DNA from: Scylla paramamosain
Taxonomy: Eukaryota > Arthropoda > Malacostraca > Decapoda > Portunidae
Assembly (NCBI RefSeq): GCF_035594125.1
Contig: NC_087173.1
Coordinates: 21,539,516 to 21,603,515, forward strand
Direction: 5' to 3'
Length of the DNA: 64,000 bases
Part shown: one piece after another, positions 20,231 to 31,608 of the stretch
How positions within the stretch are numbered: position 1 is the first letter of the stretch
How the letters are laid out: every line of letters begins with the position of its first letter
Made by a program: the position numbers and the translations under genes
The notes under the pieces: model-generated
Databases searched by the model: none
Told to the model about the DNA's origin: nothing
What the model saw: the letters and a program-made list of their open reading frames with translations, nothing else

Positions 20231-20512
20231 CTAGGTTTGAGGCTTCTGGAGAGCATGATATGCTCCGCCACTCACACTGACATCCAGAAGAATCATGGGG
20301 TTCTGTTCCTTCAGCTGTCTTGCTCCAATAATGATGGCATTTTCCTCTAACTGCCACCATGTGTCAGCCAAAGTCCCACCACTTAACCTTAGGACGACAT
20401 ACTCCACACAGTGTTTGTGGCAGGAAATATCACACTTTCCACAACCCTCAAACTTCTGTTCTAATGTGATCTATGGGAGAGTGGGGGTGCTTACAGATGG
20501 AATGAATCAACA

Positions 20513-20591
<79 letters not shown>

Positions 20592-21364
20592 CACATGCTT
20601 TATCTTGGCCATTTTCTTTTGTTGAGACTGCCTGTGAACTGTGCAAATTTTCTCTGCCTGGAGGAAAGATAAAATAAGCTACACATCAAACAGTGTGAAC
20701 TGATTTGCATGGGTAATATACAATAGCAGCAAACACCCATATTGATCTGGTGGTGGATTACAAGCAGTTTTCTTTTTAAAAACTCTTACAGTTCACTTGC
20801 TGCTGCTCCCACTGGCCACTGATTGTGTCTAGGTTAGGCAGTCATGCCTGCTGACTCACCAGTGGAGACGTGATGCAAGTCAGTGACGTGATATGAAACA
20901 CAGGCGTATGAATGAGTTGTGTAAATAACTGGTCTATTTCTTTAAACTATTTTTTTTTCTAAAAGTTAATACTTTGATATCATACATTATGTTTTCATAC
21001 CAATATTTTCAAAAGATAGGGGAAGGAGGTGGAGAGCATGCAGAGAGCACAACTTGCAGATCAGCTTGGCTTCAGCAACTATACTCCTTTGTGACTGAAT
21101 ATCCATCCCAGTGATGTGAAGTAATTTTCATTACTCTAGGCTGATATCTTAACAAAAGAGGCAGATGAAACAAAGCATCCACACTTGAGCATGCACACAC
21201 ATCAAGCTGATGTCTCAATAAAAAAGGAAAGCTGAAACAAAGCACCACACATGTGTAACAACAGACATACACACTACCTCTGTAAACTGGTTATCCTCCT
21301 CAGTATAGTGAGAGGTTGCTTCCTCCTCCAGCTCAGCCAGAAGCTCGAGGTCGAGAGGCACCAT
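20231..21364 (-). CDS. Small two-exon gene encoding a Cys/His-containing protein (about 108 aa)
   Basis: Exon 1 (21364-21278) starts MVPLDLELLAELEEEA, an acidic helix, and ends at a donor (ACAGAG/GTAGTG) in phase 0. Exon 2 (20470-20231) follows a good acceptor (CCCCCACTCTCCCATAG). It encodes EGCGKCDISCHKHCVEYVVL, then LADTWWQLEENAIIIGARQL, and ends at TAG 20233-20231. The phases fit directly across an 807-bp intron. CxxCxxxCxxxC with two histidines could bind one zinc. I do not recognise the family, and further exons within the intron cannot be excluded. The splice evidence and ungapped coding character are what I see; the two-exon model is inference. Confidence 0.5.
20515..20588. repeat. (GT)n microsatellite
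   Basis: About 74 bp of GT lies in the intron of the small - strand gene, 45 bp upstream of its second exon on the coding strand. There it reads as CA. Confidence 0.9.
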
Positions 21365-21699
21365 GTCCTACCCGTCTTGTGCCATTGTGCTAAAACTGCT
21401 GGTGCTTGGGAAGGCCAATGAGGAGTCTGAAACTGAGTGTTTTCATTTAATACAGATAGAGGGGAGTCTGGTGAAAGTTGGTAGTACAGTGGAATGTGAA
21501 CCAACTGGTATTAAAAAAAAGAATACTGCACTGGTGGCTGACAGAGAAGCAAGACATACAGCTGTTACAAGTTAGGTGTTTTGAATATTATACTGCTTCA
21601 GAAGATAAGCAGAAGTAGAATGAAACTGCATGAAAGAAGTATGAAGAGAAAAGGGAGAAATATAGAATGCTTTTAATGAATGCAGAGCTGGTTATACAA

Positions 21700-21738
21700 G
21701 GAAGTCTACTGCCTCCTCACAGGAGGAGGCAGTAGACA
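21700..21738. other. 14-bp perfect stem with 6-nt loop
   Basis: GTCTACTGCCTCCT is followed six bases later by its exact reverse complement. It lies about 225 bp upstream of the first ORF of the non-LTR element and may mark its 5' untranslated region or its boundary. Confidence 0.5.
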
Positions 21739-21962
21739 CCTGCCAAAACGATAATTACTCCCAGTGAGGTCTAAAGCACTGTTCAGGGGGTGCTGTGAAC
21801 TTATCATTAAACCCAGCTGTGACCTCACAACATTTCCCTTTGTGTCTCACAACACAAGGGGGCAGTCACAGCCTGCCCTCTAAAGACAACTCTCTTCCTC
21901 CACACAAATCTACAAGCACCTAATAACACACACACCCTTCACTCAAAATTTTTTAAATCATC

Positions 21963-23108
21963 ATGGCGACTCCTACACCAGCCTCGGAGTCCCCATCTGG
22001 GGAGGGGACCATAAATGTCCCCAGGTCGGACTGTCTTTTTGTCGACGACCCTAAGTGTCTTGACAGCCCCCTCAACTTTTTCTTCATTAACTTCTGCAAC
22101 ATTCGCAGTCTAAGATCTAATTTTCAATCTGTAGAACACCACCTCTCCTCTTCTAAACCTCATCTTTTTTTCCTCACCGAAACTCAGGTGTCTGAGGCAA
22201 CTGACAGTAGCCCCTTTTCTGTTCCCTCCTACTTTCTCTATCCTCATTTTCGATCCAAAGCTGGATGCTGCGTTTATGTGCGCAATGACTTAACCTGCTC
22301 TCGTGCCCACGCTCTTGAATCTTCCGAGTTTTCCACCATCTGGCTATGACTACAGAGTCACTCTCATACTAAATTTATCTGTGCTGTATACCTCTCACCT
22401 AACTCCTCTGACTATAAGAAATTCTTTGACTACTTAACTTCCAAAGTGGAGCACATTCTGACCCTCTTCCCTTTTGCAGAGATCTCCATTCTTGGAGACT
22501 TCAATGTTCACCACCAGCTTTGGCTTTCCTCTCCCTTCACTGACCATCCTGGTGAACTAGCCTACAACTTTGCTATCCTCCACGACCTAGAGCAATTGGT
22601 GCAACACCCTACTCGTATTCCTGACCGTCTTGGAGATACGCCCAACATTCTTGACCTTTTCCTGACCTCTAATCCTTCTGCTTATGCTGTCACCCTTTCT
22701 TCTCCGTTGGGCTCCTCCGATCACAATCTCATATCTTTATCTTGTCCTATCACTCCAATCCCTCCTCAGGATCCCCCTAAGCGAAGGTGCCTCTGGCGTT
22801 TTGCCTCTGCTAGTTGGGGGGACCTGAGGAGGTATTTTGCTGATTTTCCTTGGAATGACTACTGCTTCCGTGTCAGAGACCCGTCTTTGTGTGCTGAGCG
22901 TATAACAGAGGTGATAGTGTCTGGCATGGAGGCGTACATTCCTCACTCTTTTTCTCGTCCTAAACCTTCTAAACCTTGGTTTAACACAGCTTGTTCTTGT
23001 GCTATACATGATAGAGAGGTGGCCCACAAAAGGTACTTAAGCCTTCCATCACCAGAATCTCATGCACTTTATATTTCTGCCCGGAACCATGTCAAGTCTG
23101 TTCTCTAA
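21963..23108 (+). pseudogene. Endonuclease domain of family A LINE (interrupted)
   Basis: The first segment (21963-22349) carries FCNIRSLRSNF and LFFLTETQ, the conserved asparagine and glutamate motifs of AP-like endonucleases. A TGA at 22347 interrupts it. The second segment (22446-23108) has [11 protein letters not shown] (GDFN motif) and [10 protein letters not shown] (SDH motif). The catalytic signatures therefore survive, but the frame does not. After 23108 a stop and a frame change separate it from the RT. Confidence 0.8.
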
Positions 23109-23312
23109 CTAGCCAAAAACTCCTTCATTAACAGAAAATGTCAAACCTTTCAAGATCTAACTCCCCTCGTGATTTCTGGCATCTAGCCAGAAATCTCCAA
23201 TAACTTTGCTTCTTCTTCTCTCCCTCTTCTATTTCAACCAGATGGCACCACTGCTATCACATCTATTCCTAAAGCTGAACTCTTTGCTCAAACCTTTGCT
23301 AAAAACACTACC

Positions 23313-24918
23313 TTGGACGATTCTGGGCTTGTTCCTCCCTCTCCTCCACCCTCTGACTACTTCATGCCACCTATTAAAATTCTTCGCAATGATGTTTTCC
23401 ATGCCCTCGCTGGCCTAAACCCTCAGACGGCTTATGGACCTGATGGGGTCCCTCCTATTGTTCTCCGAAACTGTGCCTCCGTGCTTGCACCTTGCCTAGT
23501 CAAACTCTTTCAGCTCTGTCTGTCACCATCTACCTTTCCTTCTTGCTGGAAGTTTGCCTACATTCAACCTGTTCCTAAAAAGGGTGACCGTTCTAATCCC
23601 TCAAACTACTGTCCTATTGCTTTAATTTCCTGCCTATCTAAAGTTTTTGAATCTATCCTCAACAGGAAGATTCTTAAACATCTATCACTTCACAACCTTC
23701 TATCTGATCGCCAGTATGGGTTCCGTCAAGGCCGCTCTACTGGTGATCTTCTGGCTTTCCTTACTGAGTCTTGGTCATCCTCTTTTAGAGATTTTGGTGA
23801 AACTTTTGCTGTTGCCTTGGACATATCAAAAGCTTTTGATAGAGTCTGGCACAAAGCTTTGATTTCCAAACTATCCTCCTACGGTTTCTATCCTTCTCTC
23901 TGTAACTTCATCTCAAGTTTCCTTTCTGACCGTTCTATTGCTGCTGTGGTAGACAGTCACTGTTCTTCTCCTAAATCTATTAACAGTGGTGTTCCTCAGG
24001 GTTCTGTCCTGTCACCCACTCTCTTCTTATTATTCATTAATGATCTAAACCAAACTTCTTGTCCTATCCACTCCTACGCTGGTGATACCACCCTGCACTT
24101 TTCCACGTCTTTTCATAGACGTCCAACCCTTCAGGAGGTAAACATTTCACGCAGGGAAGCCACAGAACGCCTGACTTCTGATCTTTCTAAAATTTCTGAT
24201 TGGGGCAGAGCAAACTTGGTATTGTTCAATGCCTCAAAAACTCAATTCCTCCATCTATCAACTCGACACATCCTTCCAAGACAACTATCCCCTCTTCTTC
24301 AATGACACTCAACTGTCCCCCTCTTCTACACTGAACATCCTCAGTCTGTCCTTTACTTATAATCTGAACTGGAAACTTCACATCTCATCTCTAGCTAAAA
24401 CAGCTTCTATGAAGTTAGGTGTTCTGAGACGTCTCCGCCAGTTTTTCTCACCCCCCCAGCTGCTAACTCTGTACAAGGGCCTTATCCGTCCATGTATGGA
24501 GTATGCTTCACATGTCTGGCGGGGTTCCACTGAAACTGCTTTTCTAGACAGGGTGGAATCAAAAGCTTTTCATCTCATCAACTCCTCTCCTCTAACTGAC
24601 TGTCTTCAGCCTCTCTCTCATCGCCGCAATGTTGCATATCTAGCTGTCTTCTACCGCTATTTTCATGCTAACTGCTCTTCTGATCTTGCTAACTGCATGC
24701 CTCCCATCCTTCCGCAGCCTCGCTGCACAAGACTTTCTTCTTTCTCTCACCCCTATTCTGTCCACCTCTCTAACACAAGAGTTAACCAGTATTCTCAATC
24801 ATTCATCCCTTTCTCTGGTAAACTCTGGAACTCCCTGCCTGCTTCTGTATTTCCATCTTCCTATGACTTGAATTCCTTCAAGAGGGAGGTTTCAAGACAC
24901 TTATCCATCAATTTTTGA
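23313..24918 (+). pseudogene. Reverse transcriptase and C-terminal region of family A LINE
   Basis: RT motifs appear in order: GPDGVPPIVLRN, PVPKKGDRSNPSNY, LSDRQYGFRQGRST, ALDISKAFDRVWH, NSGVPQGSVLSP and then SYAGDTTLHF. The catalytic YADD is YAGD here (GGT at 24081-24083), removing one of the two metal-binding aspartates. Around 24229-24305 the frame shifts. The C-terminal segment continues to 24918 with [23 protein letters not shown], and GKLWNSLPASVFP. The enzyme would be inactive as written. Confidence 0.85.
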
Positions 24919-25202
24919 CCACTGCTTTGACCCTTTTATGGGACTGGCATTTCAGTGGGCATTTTTTTATTAGATTTTTGTTGCCCTTGGCCAGTGCCCT
25001 TCCTACATAAAAAAAAAAAAAAAAAAAAAAAACAGCACTGTGTGGGGCTGCAGCATGTAATGTGAGAGCAGGTGAGAGAAGGAAATGAACTGTAATAGAG
25101 GTGGTGTCTGCAAAACACATGTGGAAATAATACATCTGACCTGGATCAAGTGAGGAATGAGAAGGCAACAATGAAAAGCTGGAAGAGGCAACCAATGCTA
25201 CA

Positions 25203-25255
25203 AATTTTACTTCGGCAAATCACTAGTCTGCTAGATGGTGCCGTTCACATGAGAT
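25203..25255 (+). repeat. Left inverted terminal repeat of the DIRS element
   Basis: It begins AATTTTACTTCGGCAAATCA and ends TTCACATGAGAT. The reverse complement is at 30144-30196. The core TCTGCTAGATGGT is also present, in both orientations, in the adjacent palindromic unit at 30193-30525. Confidence 0.85.
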
Positions 25256-25424
25256 ACACTACACTTTGCCACACAGTCAGTTACTACACAGACACCACAC
25301 AAGACGGACGTCGGTCCTGCCTCCTGTTCTGTTGTTACGACTTCTGTTATCGAGGAGTGATAGGAATATTACAGTTTTCTTGTTTGGATTGTGTATTATG
25401 GTTTCCATTACCTGTTATAAGGAT

Positions 25425-25645
25425 GGAATATTGTCTTGAGTTATCCGTTACCTGATTATAGGGCGGAGTATTGCCTATGGATATCTGTTACCTGATAAGG
25501 GCGGAGTGTTGCCTACTTGAATCCGTTACCTGATTTAAGGGCGGATTATGGACTATAAATATCCGTTACCTTGTATAAGGGCGGATTATTGGTTATATGA
25601 TATCCGTTACTTGGTATAAGGCGGATTATTGGCAAATATTTTATG
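25425..25645 (+). repeat. Tandem repeats of about 48 bp in the DIRS leader
   Basis: About five imperfect units share ATCCGTTACCTG, TAAGGGCGGA and TTATTGG. They lie between the left terminus and the gag-like frame, a position suited to a promoter or leader, but no function can be shown. Confidence 0.75.
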
Positions 25646-25877
25646 CTATATATATATAACAATATTTGGGCACTCGTGAGCCGACATAGATGCGAGATGG
25701 TTCCATCTTGTTACCCATTATTGGGGCAAGAGGAATATTGCCTTATTTACAAGCCTGGGGGCATTTGACTTCCCAGATTATTATAAGGAAGGAGTTTTTG
25801 ATTTAAAGTTACCCTGTGTGTGAGGTTAAGGCACCCGTGGGGTTATAAAAGGAACTGCTGTTAAAAGGGGTGGCATA

Positions 25878-27142
25878 TTGTTAACATTAGCCGCCATGTC
25901 TAGGACGCCTTCTGATGCTTGCCCCAGTCCTGAGAGATTCAGAACTACCAGCTTGCCACGCACCTCAGCTAAGGTAAAGGGACTACACAAGGGGAGTAAA
26001 CATGAAGAAAGATCCAGATCTAAGAGCCGTTCTACTCGTCATGAGAGGTTAAGTTACTCTCGGTCACCTTCCCCTTCTCCAAAATACGCTGGTGAAGACA
26101 GCAATGCGCCTTCTTTGGGCATGATTATGGATGCTTTGACTGAGTTGAGGAAAGACATGGACAAGCTTAAGAAGGAAAATGGGGCTGTGAAGTCAAAAGC
26201 AGTTCATAACAATGCTCCCCTGTAGGTGTCAAATAATACTTTGATGCCTGATTCTCAGGAATCACAGGCAGGATTTTCTGGATTTAGAACTCCACTGAGG
26301 GAGGACAGTGATGAGGAAGAGGAAATCCAGAGGGATGTTCCTCATGATAGTATATTGTTACAAGGTGCTAAGAATTATGAACCCATGGAAACTGTCTCAG
26401 AAGAACTTGACAAGGAAATTGCTGCAATGGTGAACCACCTGTTTATTAATGGCATGAGGCAGGAAGATTACAAAGCCATTGTAGAGGATGAGGTGACATT
26501 TAGACCAAATAACTGCCATGCATTAACTCAAATGGATTGCAACCCAAAGGTCCTGGACGCACTGCCTGCAGAGGCAAAGAAGGCAGACTTCCGCTTAAGG
26601 GAAGTGGGAAAAAAGATATTACCAAGGCAGCTACTATTGTTGTAAAATCGCTTACTGTGCTAGACAAGGTGGCACGTGATGAAGAGCACCAAATTATTGC
26701 AAATGAGGTGGCCATGCTCAATGGTGCATTAGCATTATTGGGTAATGCCCACTACAGAAATAACTTGAACAGGCGACATATCATAAAGAGGGACATTAAT
26801 CCCAAATATTCTCATTTGTGTGCTGACAAGGCTCCCATGACGGGTCTATTGTTTGGGGATGACCTGTCACAAGCCAACAGAAATATTGAGGAGGCAGAAA
26901 GGCTGAAAACTAAATTCACTTTTAAGAAGCCTACATCTTGGACTGCAAGCAGTGGCAGATTTGGTGGAGGTAAACAATGTAACTTTTTTGCCAAGGCCTC
27001 CTCCTGTGGATTCCCATCCAGATATCAGCCGTATGGTTTTCGCAGGATGCCCTCCAGTGGTGAACACAGGCGCTCCTACCCTGCTCAAGCTTGGACAACA
27101 AAAAACGTGAGAGGCTGGGGTCAACATATCCCCCGGCATTAA
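25878..27142 (+). pseudogene. DIRS gag-like ORF, interrupted
   Basis: Segment one (25878-26225) is basic and serine/arginine-rich with RSKSRSTRHERLSYSRS and ends at TAG 26223-26225. The same frame continues from 26226 to 26645 as an acidic then helical region (EELDKEIAAMVNHLF, NNCHALTQMD). A one-base shift near the A6 run at about 26609 moves the frame to 26537-27142 (VARDEEHQIIANEV, FKKPTSWTASSGRFGGG). Its C-terminus is glycine/arginine-rich. Position and composition fit a DIRS nucleocapsid-like protein. The assignment rests on context and not on motifs. Confidence 0.65.
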
Positions 27143-28433
27143 CCCAGGTGAAAGAACAATTTGAGGCTGGGCAACTTCACAAGTTTATCAATAAATGGCG
27201 TGTGATTACAAGTGACCTGTTCATTTTGGATATGGTGGAACATTGTCATCTGAATATAGATGAAGCTAATATCGGATATTTATTTAGAGAGGATATACAG
27301 TATGTCTTTAGTGAGGAAGATAAACTGATTATGCATTAGGAGGTTAAAAAATTGTTAGAGATAAAGGCCATCATAGAGACACATGGACAGGATCAACAAA
27401 TACTTTCACCAGTTTTTCTGAGGAAGAATAAGACGGGGGATTATAGGATGGTGTTAAATCTTGAAAACTGAACAGGCATGTAGAATATACTCATTTTAAA
27501 ATAGAAAATTTTGAACAAGTATTACAGTTGCTTAGTCAAGGAGATTATATATGGCTTCTATAGACCTTAAGAAAGCCTATTATTCAGTAAAAATTGCAGA
27601 GGAACAACAAAAATATCTGTGTTTTAGATGGTTGGATAAGATTTACCAGTTCACGTCTACCTAACGGGTTTTCGGATGGTCCTCGTCTATTTACAAAACT
27701 TCTGAAGCCAGTTTTCTCTACACTTAGGCATAAAAGCCACAACATCACTAGTTATATTGACGATACGCTTCTGTATAGTAGCTCTTTGCCGAGATGTTTT
27801 GATTGCATGAATGACAACATTCAGTTGTTGCAGAGTGTAGGTTTCTGCATAAATGTGGAGAAATCTGTTTTAAGTCCCACTACGCGTATTGAGTATTTAG
27901 GTAACGTGATAGATTTGGTGGCCATGACAGTTACCTTGCCGGCGCGTAGGAGGGATGAGATTATACAGCATTACTCTCTTTTAGTCAATAGACAAAGAAA
28001 AAATTAGAATTGTGGCAAGAGTGATTGGCCTGCTGGTGGCAGCAATCCCAGCTGTAGAGATGGGGAAGATGCACTATAGGAGGATGGAAAGAGCAAAGAT
28101 CAAGGCTTTGGAAGAGGCATGTGGAGACTTTAATAGATGGATGAACATTACAGAGGAGATTAGAACATATTTAAACTGGTGGATTAAGGAATTGGAGAAT
28201 CAAAACAGGAAAATATTCAGAAATGCACCAGATACTGAGTTGTTCACAGATGCTTAAAATCTAGGATGGGCAGGTTGCCAAAATAGCATCACTACCAATG
28301 GCAGATGGTCCCCTGAAGAGGTGCGTTCGCACATTAATGCGTGAATTATTGGCTATGTTATTCTCATTGAGATCTTTTACACATCTCCTTAGAGGTTTAC
28401 ACGTTATGTGATAACACCACAGCGATTAATTAC
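27091..28433 (+). pseudogene. DIRS reverse transcriptase and RNase H, multiply frameshifted
   Basis: The N-terminal part (27091-27339) overlaps the end of the gag-like frame. RT motifs are recoverable in different frames: SPVFLRKNKTGDYRMVLNL, a SIDLKKAYYSV catalytic motif, LPNGFSDGPRLFTKLLKP, and an intact YIDD at 27753-27764. RNase H follows with LFTDA, an NARELLAM-like helix in another frame, and CDNTTAINYVNEM. Stops or shifts occur near 27339, 27470, 27555, 27660, 28005, 28255 and 28405, so no functional product is possible. Confidence 0.75.
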
Positions 28434-29996
28434 GTGAATGAGATGGGAGGTGTTAAGTCAATAGTTTGTGATGACATTAGTAGGAACATCTGGGAATGGT
28501 GTCTTAGTAATGGGGTATGGCTGACAGCTTCCCACATACCAGGCAAATGTAACGTCATGGCCGACGAGGCATCACGTTACTTTAATGACGGACATGAGTG
28601 GCAGCTGAATGAGATGATATTTAAGGAATTGTGTTCTATATTTGGGAATCCTTGTATAGACCTATTCGCTTCACGTTTGAACAAACAAATGACTCCATTC
28701 TGTGCATGGACACCAGATCCAGAGGCTGCATATATTGATGCAGTTACAATTCCGTGGGCTAAATTTAAATTGGTTTACCTCTTTCCTCCCTTCTCTCTGA
28801 TCTCTAGATGTCTGCTGAAGTTAAGGGAGGAAAGGACCAGAGGATGGATCATAGTGCCACTTTGGCCATCACAACCGTGGATGGGGGTGCTCCTTCGGAT
28901 GCTAGTAGACGACCCTCGGGTCATACAGAGAAGGAAAAATGTGCTAATGCATCCGTCAACTGCTGAGGAACACCCAATAATGAAACACACAAATTTGATG
29001 GCTTGTCAGTTGTCCGGAAACAACTTGGAGAACGTGGCATATCTAAAAGAAGGTACGGAAATCATTATGGCCTCTTGGAAACCAGCAACAGGTAGACAAT
29101 ACAACACTCACATCAAGAGGTGGACACTCTTTTGTAGTAGAGGGAACATTAATCCCATTGCACCATCTATAGCAGATATATTAAACTTTCTGTCTCGTAA
29201 CTTTCAAAGGAATGTGGGTTATGAAAGCATTAACACGGTGAGAGGGACTCTATCTGCAATAGGAATTATGGTGGAAGGCTGCAGAATGGGCAATCACCCA
29301 CTTGTCAACAGATTTCTGCGGGGAGTCTTCAACTTACGCCCTTCTACACCCAGGTACGCAACGACCTGGGATGTGAAACTTGTATTACAAAAGATAAGAC
29401 TCATGGAACCACTACACAGCCTAACACTGAAAGACTTATCGCTAAAAATGGTGATGCTGATGGCAATGACACAAGCAGCCAGGATCCAAACTTTGCACTT
29501 ATTGTTGGTGAATATGGCATTTGGAGAAGAATCTGTTTCAGTTTTGTTAGGAGGTAACATCAAGCAATGCAGGCCAAAATTTAATGTTTGTACTATTGTA
29601 TTTAAAGCTTATCCTCAGGATTACAGATTGTGTGTACTTAAGGCTATGAAAGAATATATAGAAAGAACTGAGAGGCTAAGGACAGAATCTGGAAATGCAG
29701 ATGGGAGACTACTCATAAGTTATATAAAACCCCATAGGGGTGTTTCTAAGGACATGGTGGCAAGGTGGCTTAAGACCATGTTATGTAAGTGTGGGATTGA
29801 TACCAAGAGGTACACAGCAGGTAGTATTAGACCTGTGTCAGTGTCTAAGGCCAAGGCACTGGATGTGCCTATTGCCACCATCATGGCAAAAGCTGGTTGG
29901 ACGCAGGAAGCCACATTTGCTAAATATTATAATAAGGATATACAAGGGGAAATAGACCCTTTTTCAAGAAGCAGTGCCAGGCTCAGTATAATGTAA
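28434..29996 (+). CDS. DIRS RNase H tail, methyltransferase-like block and tyrosine recombinase (520 codons)
   Basis: This is one uninterrupted frame. Residues 1-55 finish RNase H (ASHIPGKCNVMADEASR). Residues ~60-170 hold the DIRS block CIDLFASRLNKQ, WTPDPEAAYIDA and YLFPPFSLI, often described as methyltransferase-like. From ~200 a tyrosine recombinase has KPATGRQYNTHIKRW (core-binding), TQAARIQTL (first catalytic Arg), then SIRPVSVSKAKA (second Arg) and GWTQEATFAKYY with the tyrosine nucleophile at codons 29925-29930. The expected histidine of the HxxR box is glycine (29820-29822). The start ATG is internal; the true protein begins upstream in the broken RT frame. Confidence 0.8.
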   Translation: MNEMGGVKSIVCDDISRNIWEWCLSNGVWLTASHIPGKCNVMADEASRYFNDGHEWQLNEMIFKELCSIFGNPCIDLFASRLNKQMTPFCAWTPDPEAAYIDAVTIPWAKFKLVYLFPPFSLISRCLLKLREERTRGWIIVPLWPSQPWMGVLLRMLVDDPRVIQRRKNVLMHPSTAEEHPIMKHTNLMACQLSGNNLENVAYLKEGTEIIMASWKPATGRQYNTHIKRWTLFCSRGNINPIAPSIADILNFLSRNFQRNVGYESINTVRGTLSAIGIMVEGCRMGNHPLVNRFLRGVFNLRPSTPRYATTWDVKLVLQKIRLMEPLHSLTLKDLSLKMVMLMAMTQAARIQTLHLLLVNMAFGEESVSVLLGGNIKQCRPKFNVCTIVFKAYPQDYRLCVLKAMKEYIERTERLRTESGNADGRLLISYIKPHRGVSKDMVARWLKTMLCKCGIDTKRYTAGSIRPVSVSKAKALDVPIATIMAKAGWTQEATFAKYYNKDIQGEIDPFSRSSARLSIM

Positions 29997-30192
29997 GGTT
30001 TGAAATGTTATCAGCAGTAAAAATCATGTTCTATTTTCATAAATGACAATGGGGTTTTTGTAATAGGAACTTTTATTTACACCTATTTACAAAATGTGAA
30101 ATTTGACAGAACCCTTTACATACAACACCCACATGACTTTAAAATCTCATGTGAACGGCACCATCTAGCAGACAAGTGATTTGCCGAAGTAA

Positions 30193-30525
30193 AATTACAG
30201 AAGTACATGAGACTTACCGTAGGTTAGTTGAAATGTGCTTCGGATTTTGCGAGGCACATCACGTCTGCTAGATGGTAGAGTTCACATGCCCTCCACTCCC
30301 TCCCTTTGTTAATTGATGATTCTTGGTTTACACAACAAAAATTCAAGGACTGGAAGGGTTGGGAGATAATATTTCATGTGGGTAGTTGTATCTTTAAAGA
30401 CTGACTGTGTGGCGAAGTGTAGTGTATCTCATGTGAACTCTACCATCTAGCAGACGTGATGTGCCTCGCAAAATCCGAAGCACATTTCAACTAACCTACG
30501 GTAAGTCTCATGTACTTCTGTAATT
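30193..30525. repeat. Perfect 96-nt inverted repeat with 141-nt spacer (DIRS-terminus-like)
   Basis: 30193-30288 is the exact reverse complement of 30430-30525. Both arms contain TCTGCTAGATGGT and GTTCACATG, as in the DIRS terminal repeat, but differ outside that core. The spacer next to the right arm (about 30395-30430) matches, inverted, the sequence just inside the left DIRS terminus (GATACACTACACTT, CACACAGTCAGT). The unit overlaps the right DIRS terminus by the four bases AATT. It is best read as a small non-autonomous DIRS-derived element, or the internal complementary region of a rearranged copy. Confidence 0.85.
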
Positions 30526-31510
<985 letters not shown>

Positions 31511-31608
31511 ATTTCTCAGTGACCAGTTTCTCTAGAATGAGTCCATAGAAACCCTCCAAGGAAGCTTTGAAGTGTGTTGTGCTGGCTTTGGTTTCTGGTT
31601 CAAATATC
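31511..31608 (-). CDS. Conserved-looking exon of an unidentified gene
   Basis: On the - strand the acceptor is CTTTTCCAG and the donor AAAT/GTAAGT. The exon is 98 nt, with one base, 32 codons and one base: IFEPETKASTTHFKASLEGF then YGLILEKLVTEK. The composition and clean splice sites argue for a true exon. I do not recognise the protein. It is probably the same gene as 32343-32551, but the phases do not join directly, so at least one exon between them is missing or unseen. Confidence 0.5.

Larger units (their letters stand above)
21963..25032 (+). mobile_element. Family A non-LTR (LINE) retrotransposon with poly(A) tail
   Basis: The element runs from an ATG-initiated frame through an apurinic-type endonuclease, a reverse transcriptase and a conserved C-terminal block to a 3' UTR and A24 tail (25009-25032). 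It lacks terminal repeats. The frame is broken at least four times. The motif order is endonuclease, RT, C-terminal WNSLP block, as in Jockey/I-group elements; the exact clade is not determined. Truncated relatives are listed at 6.6, 7.2, 9.2, 10.3, 32.1, 38.3, 50.0 and 50.2 kb, consistent with 5' truncation during target-primed reverse transcription. The 5' end may lie as far upstream as about 21740. Confidence 0.85.
25203..30196 (+). mobile_element. DIRS-type (tyrosine recombinase) retrotransposon with inverted termini
   Basis: The element is bounded by a 53-bp inverted repeat (25203-25255 and 30144-30196, one mismatch seen). Internally it has a tandem-repeat leader, a gag-like frame, RT, RNase H, a methyltransferase-like block and a tyrosine recombinase. 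This order and the absence of an integrase/protease are diagnostic of DIRS-group elements, which integrate through a circular intermediate and the recombinase without duplicating the target. Several stops and frameshifts show that this copy is defective. It begins about 170 bp after the poly(A) tail of the family A LINE. Confidence 0.85.
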
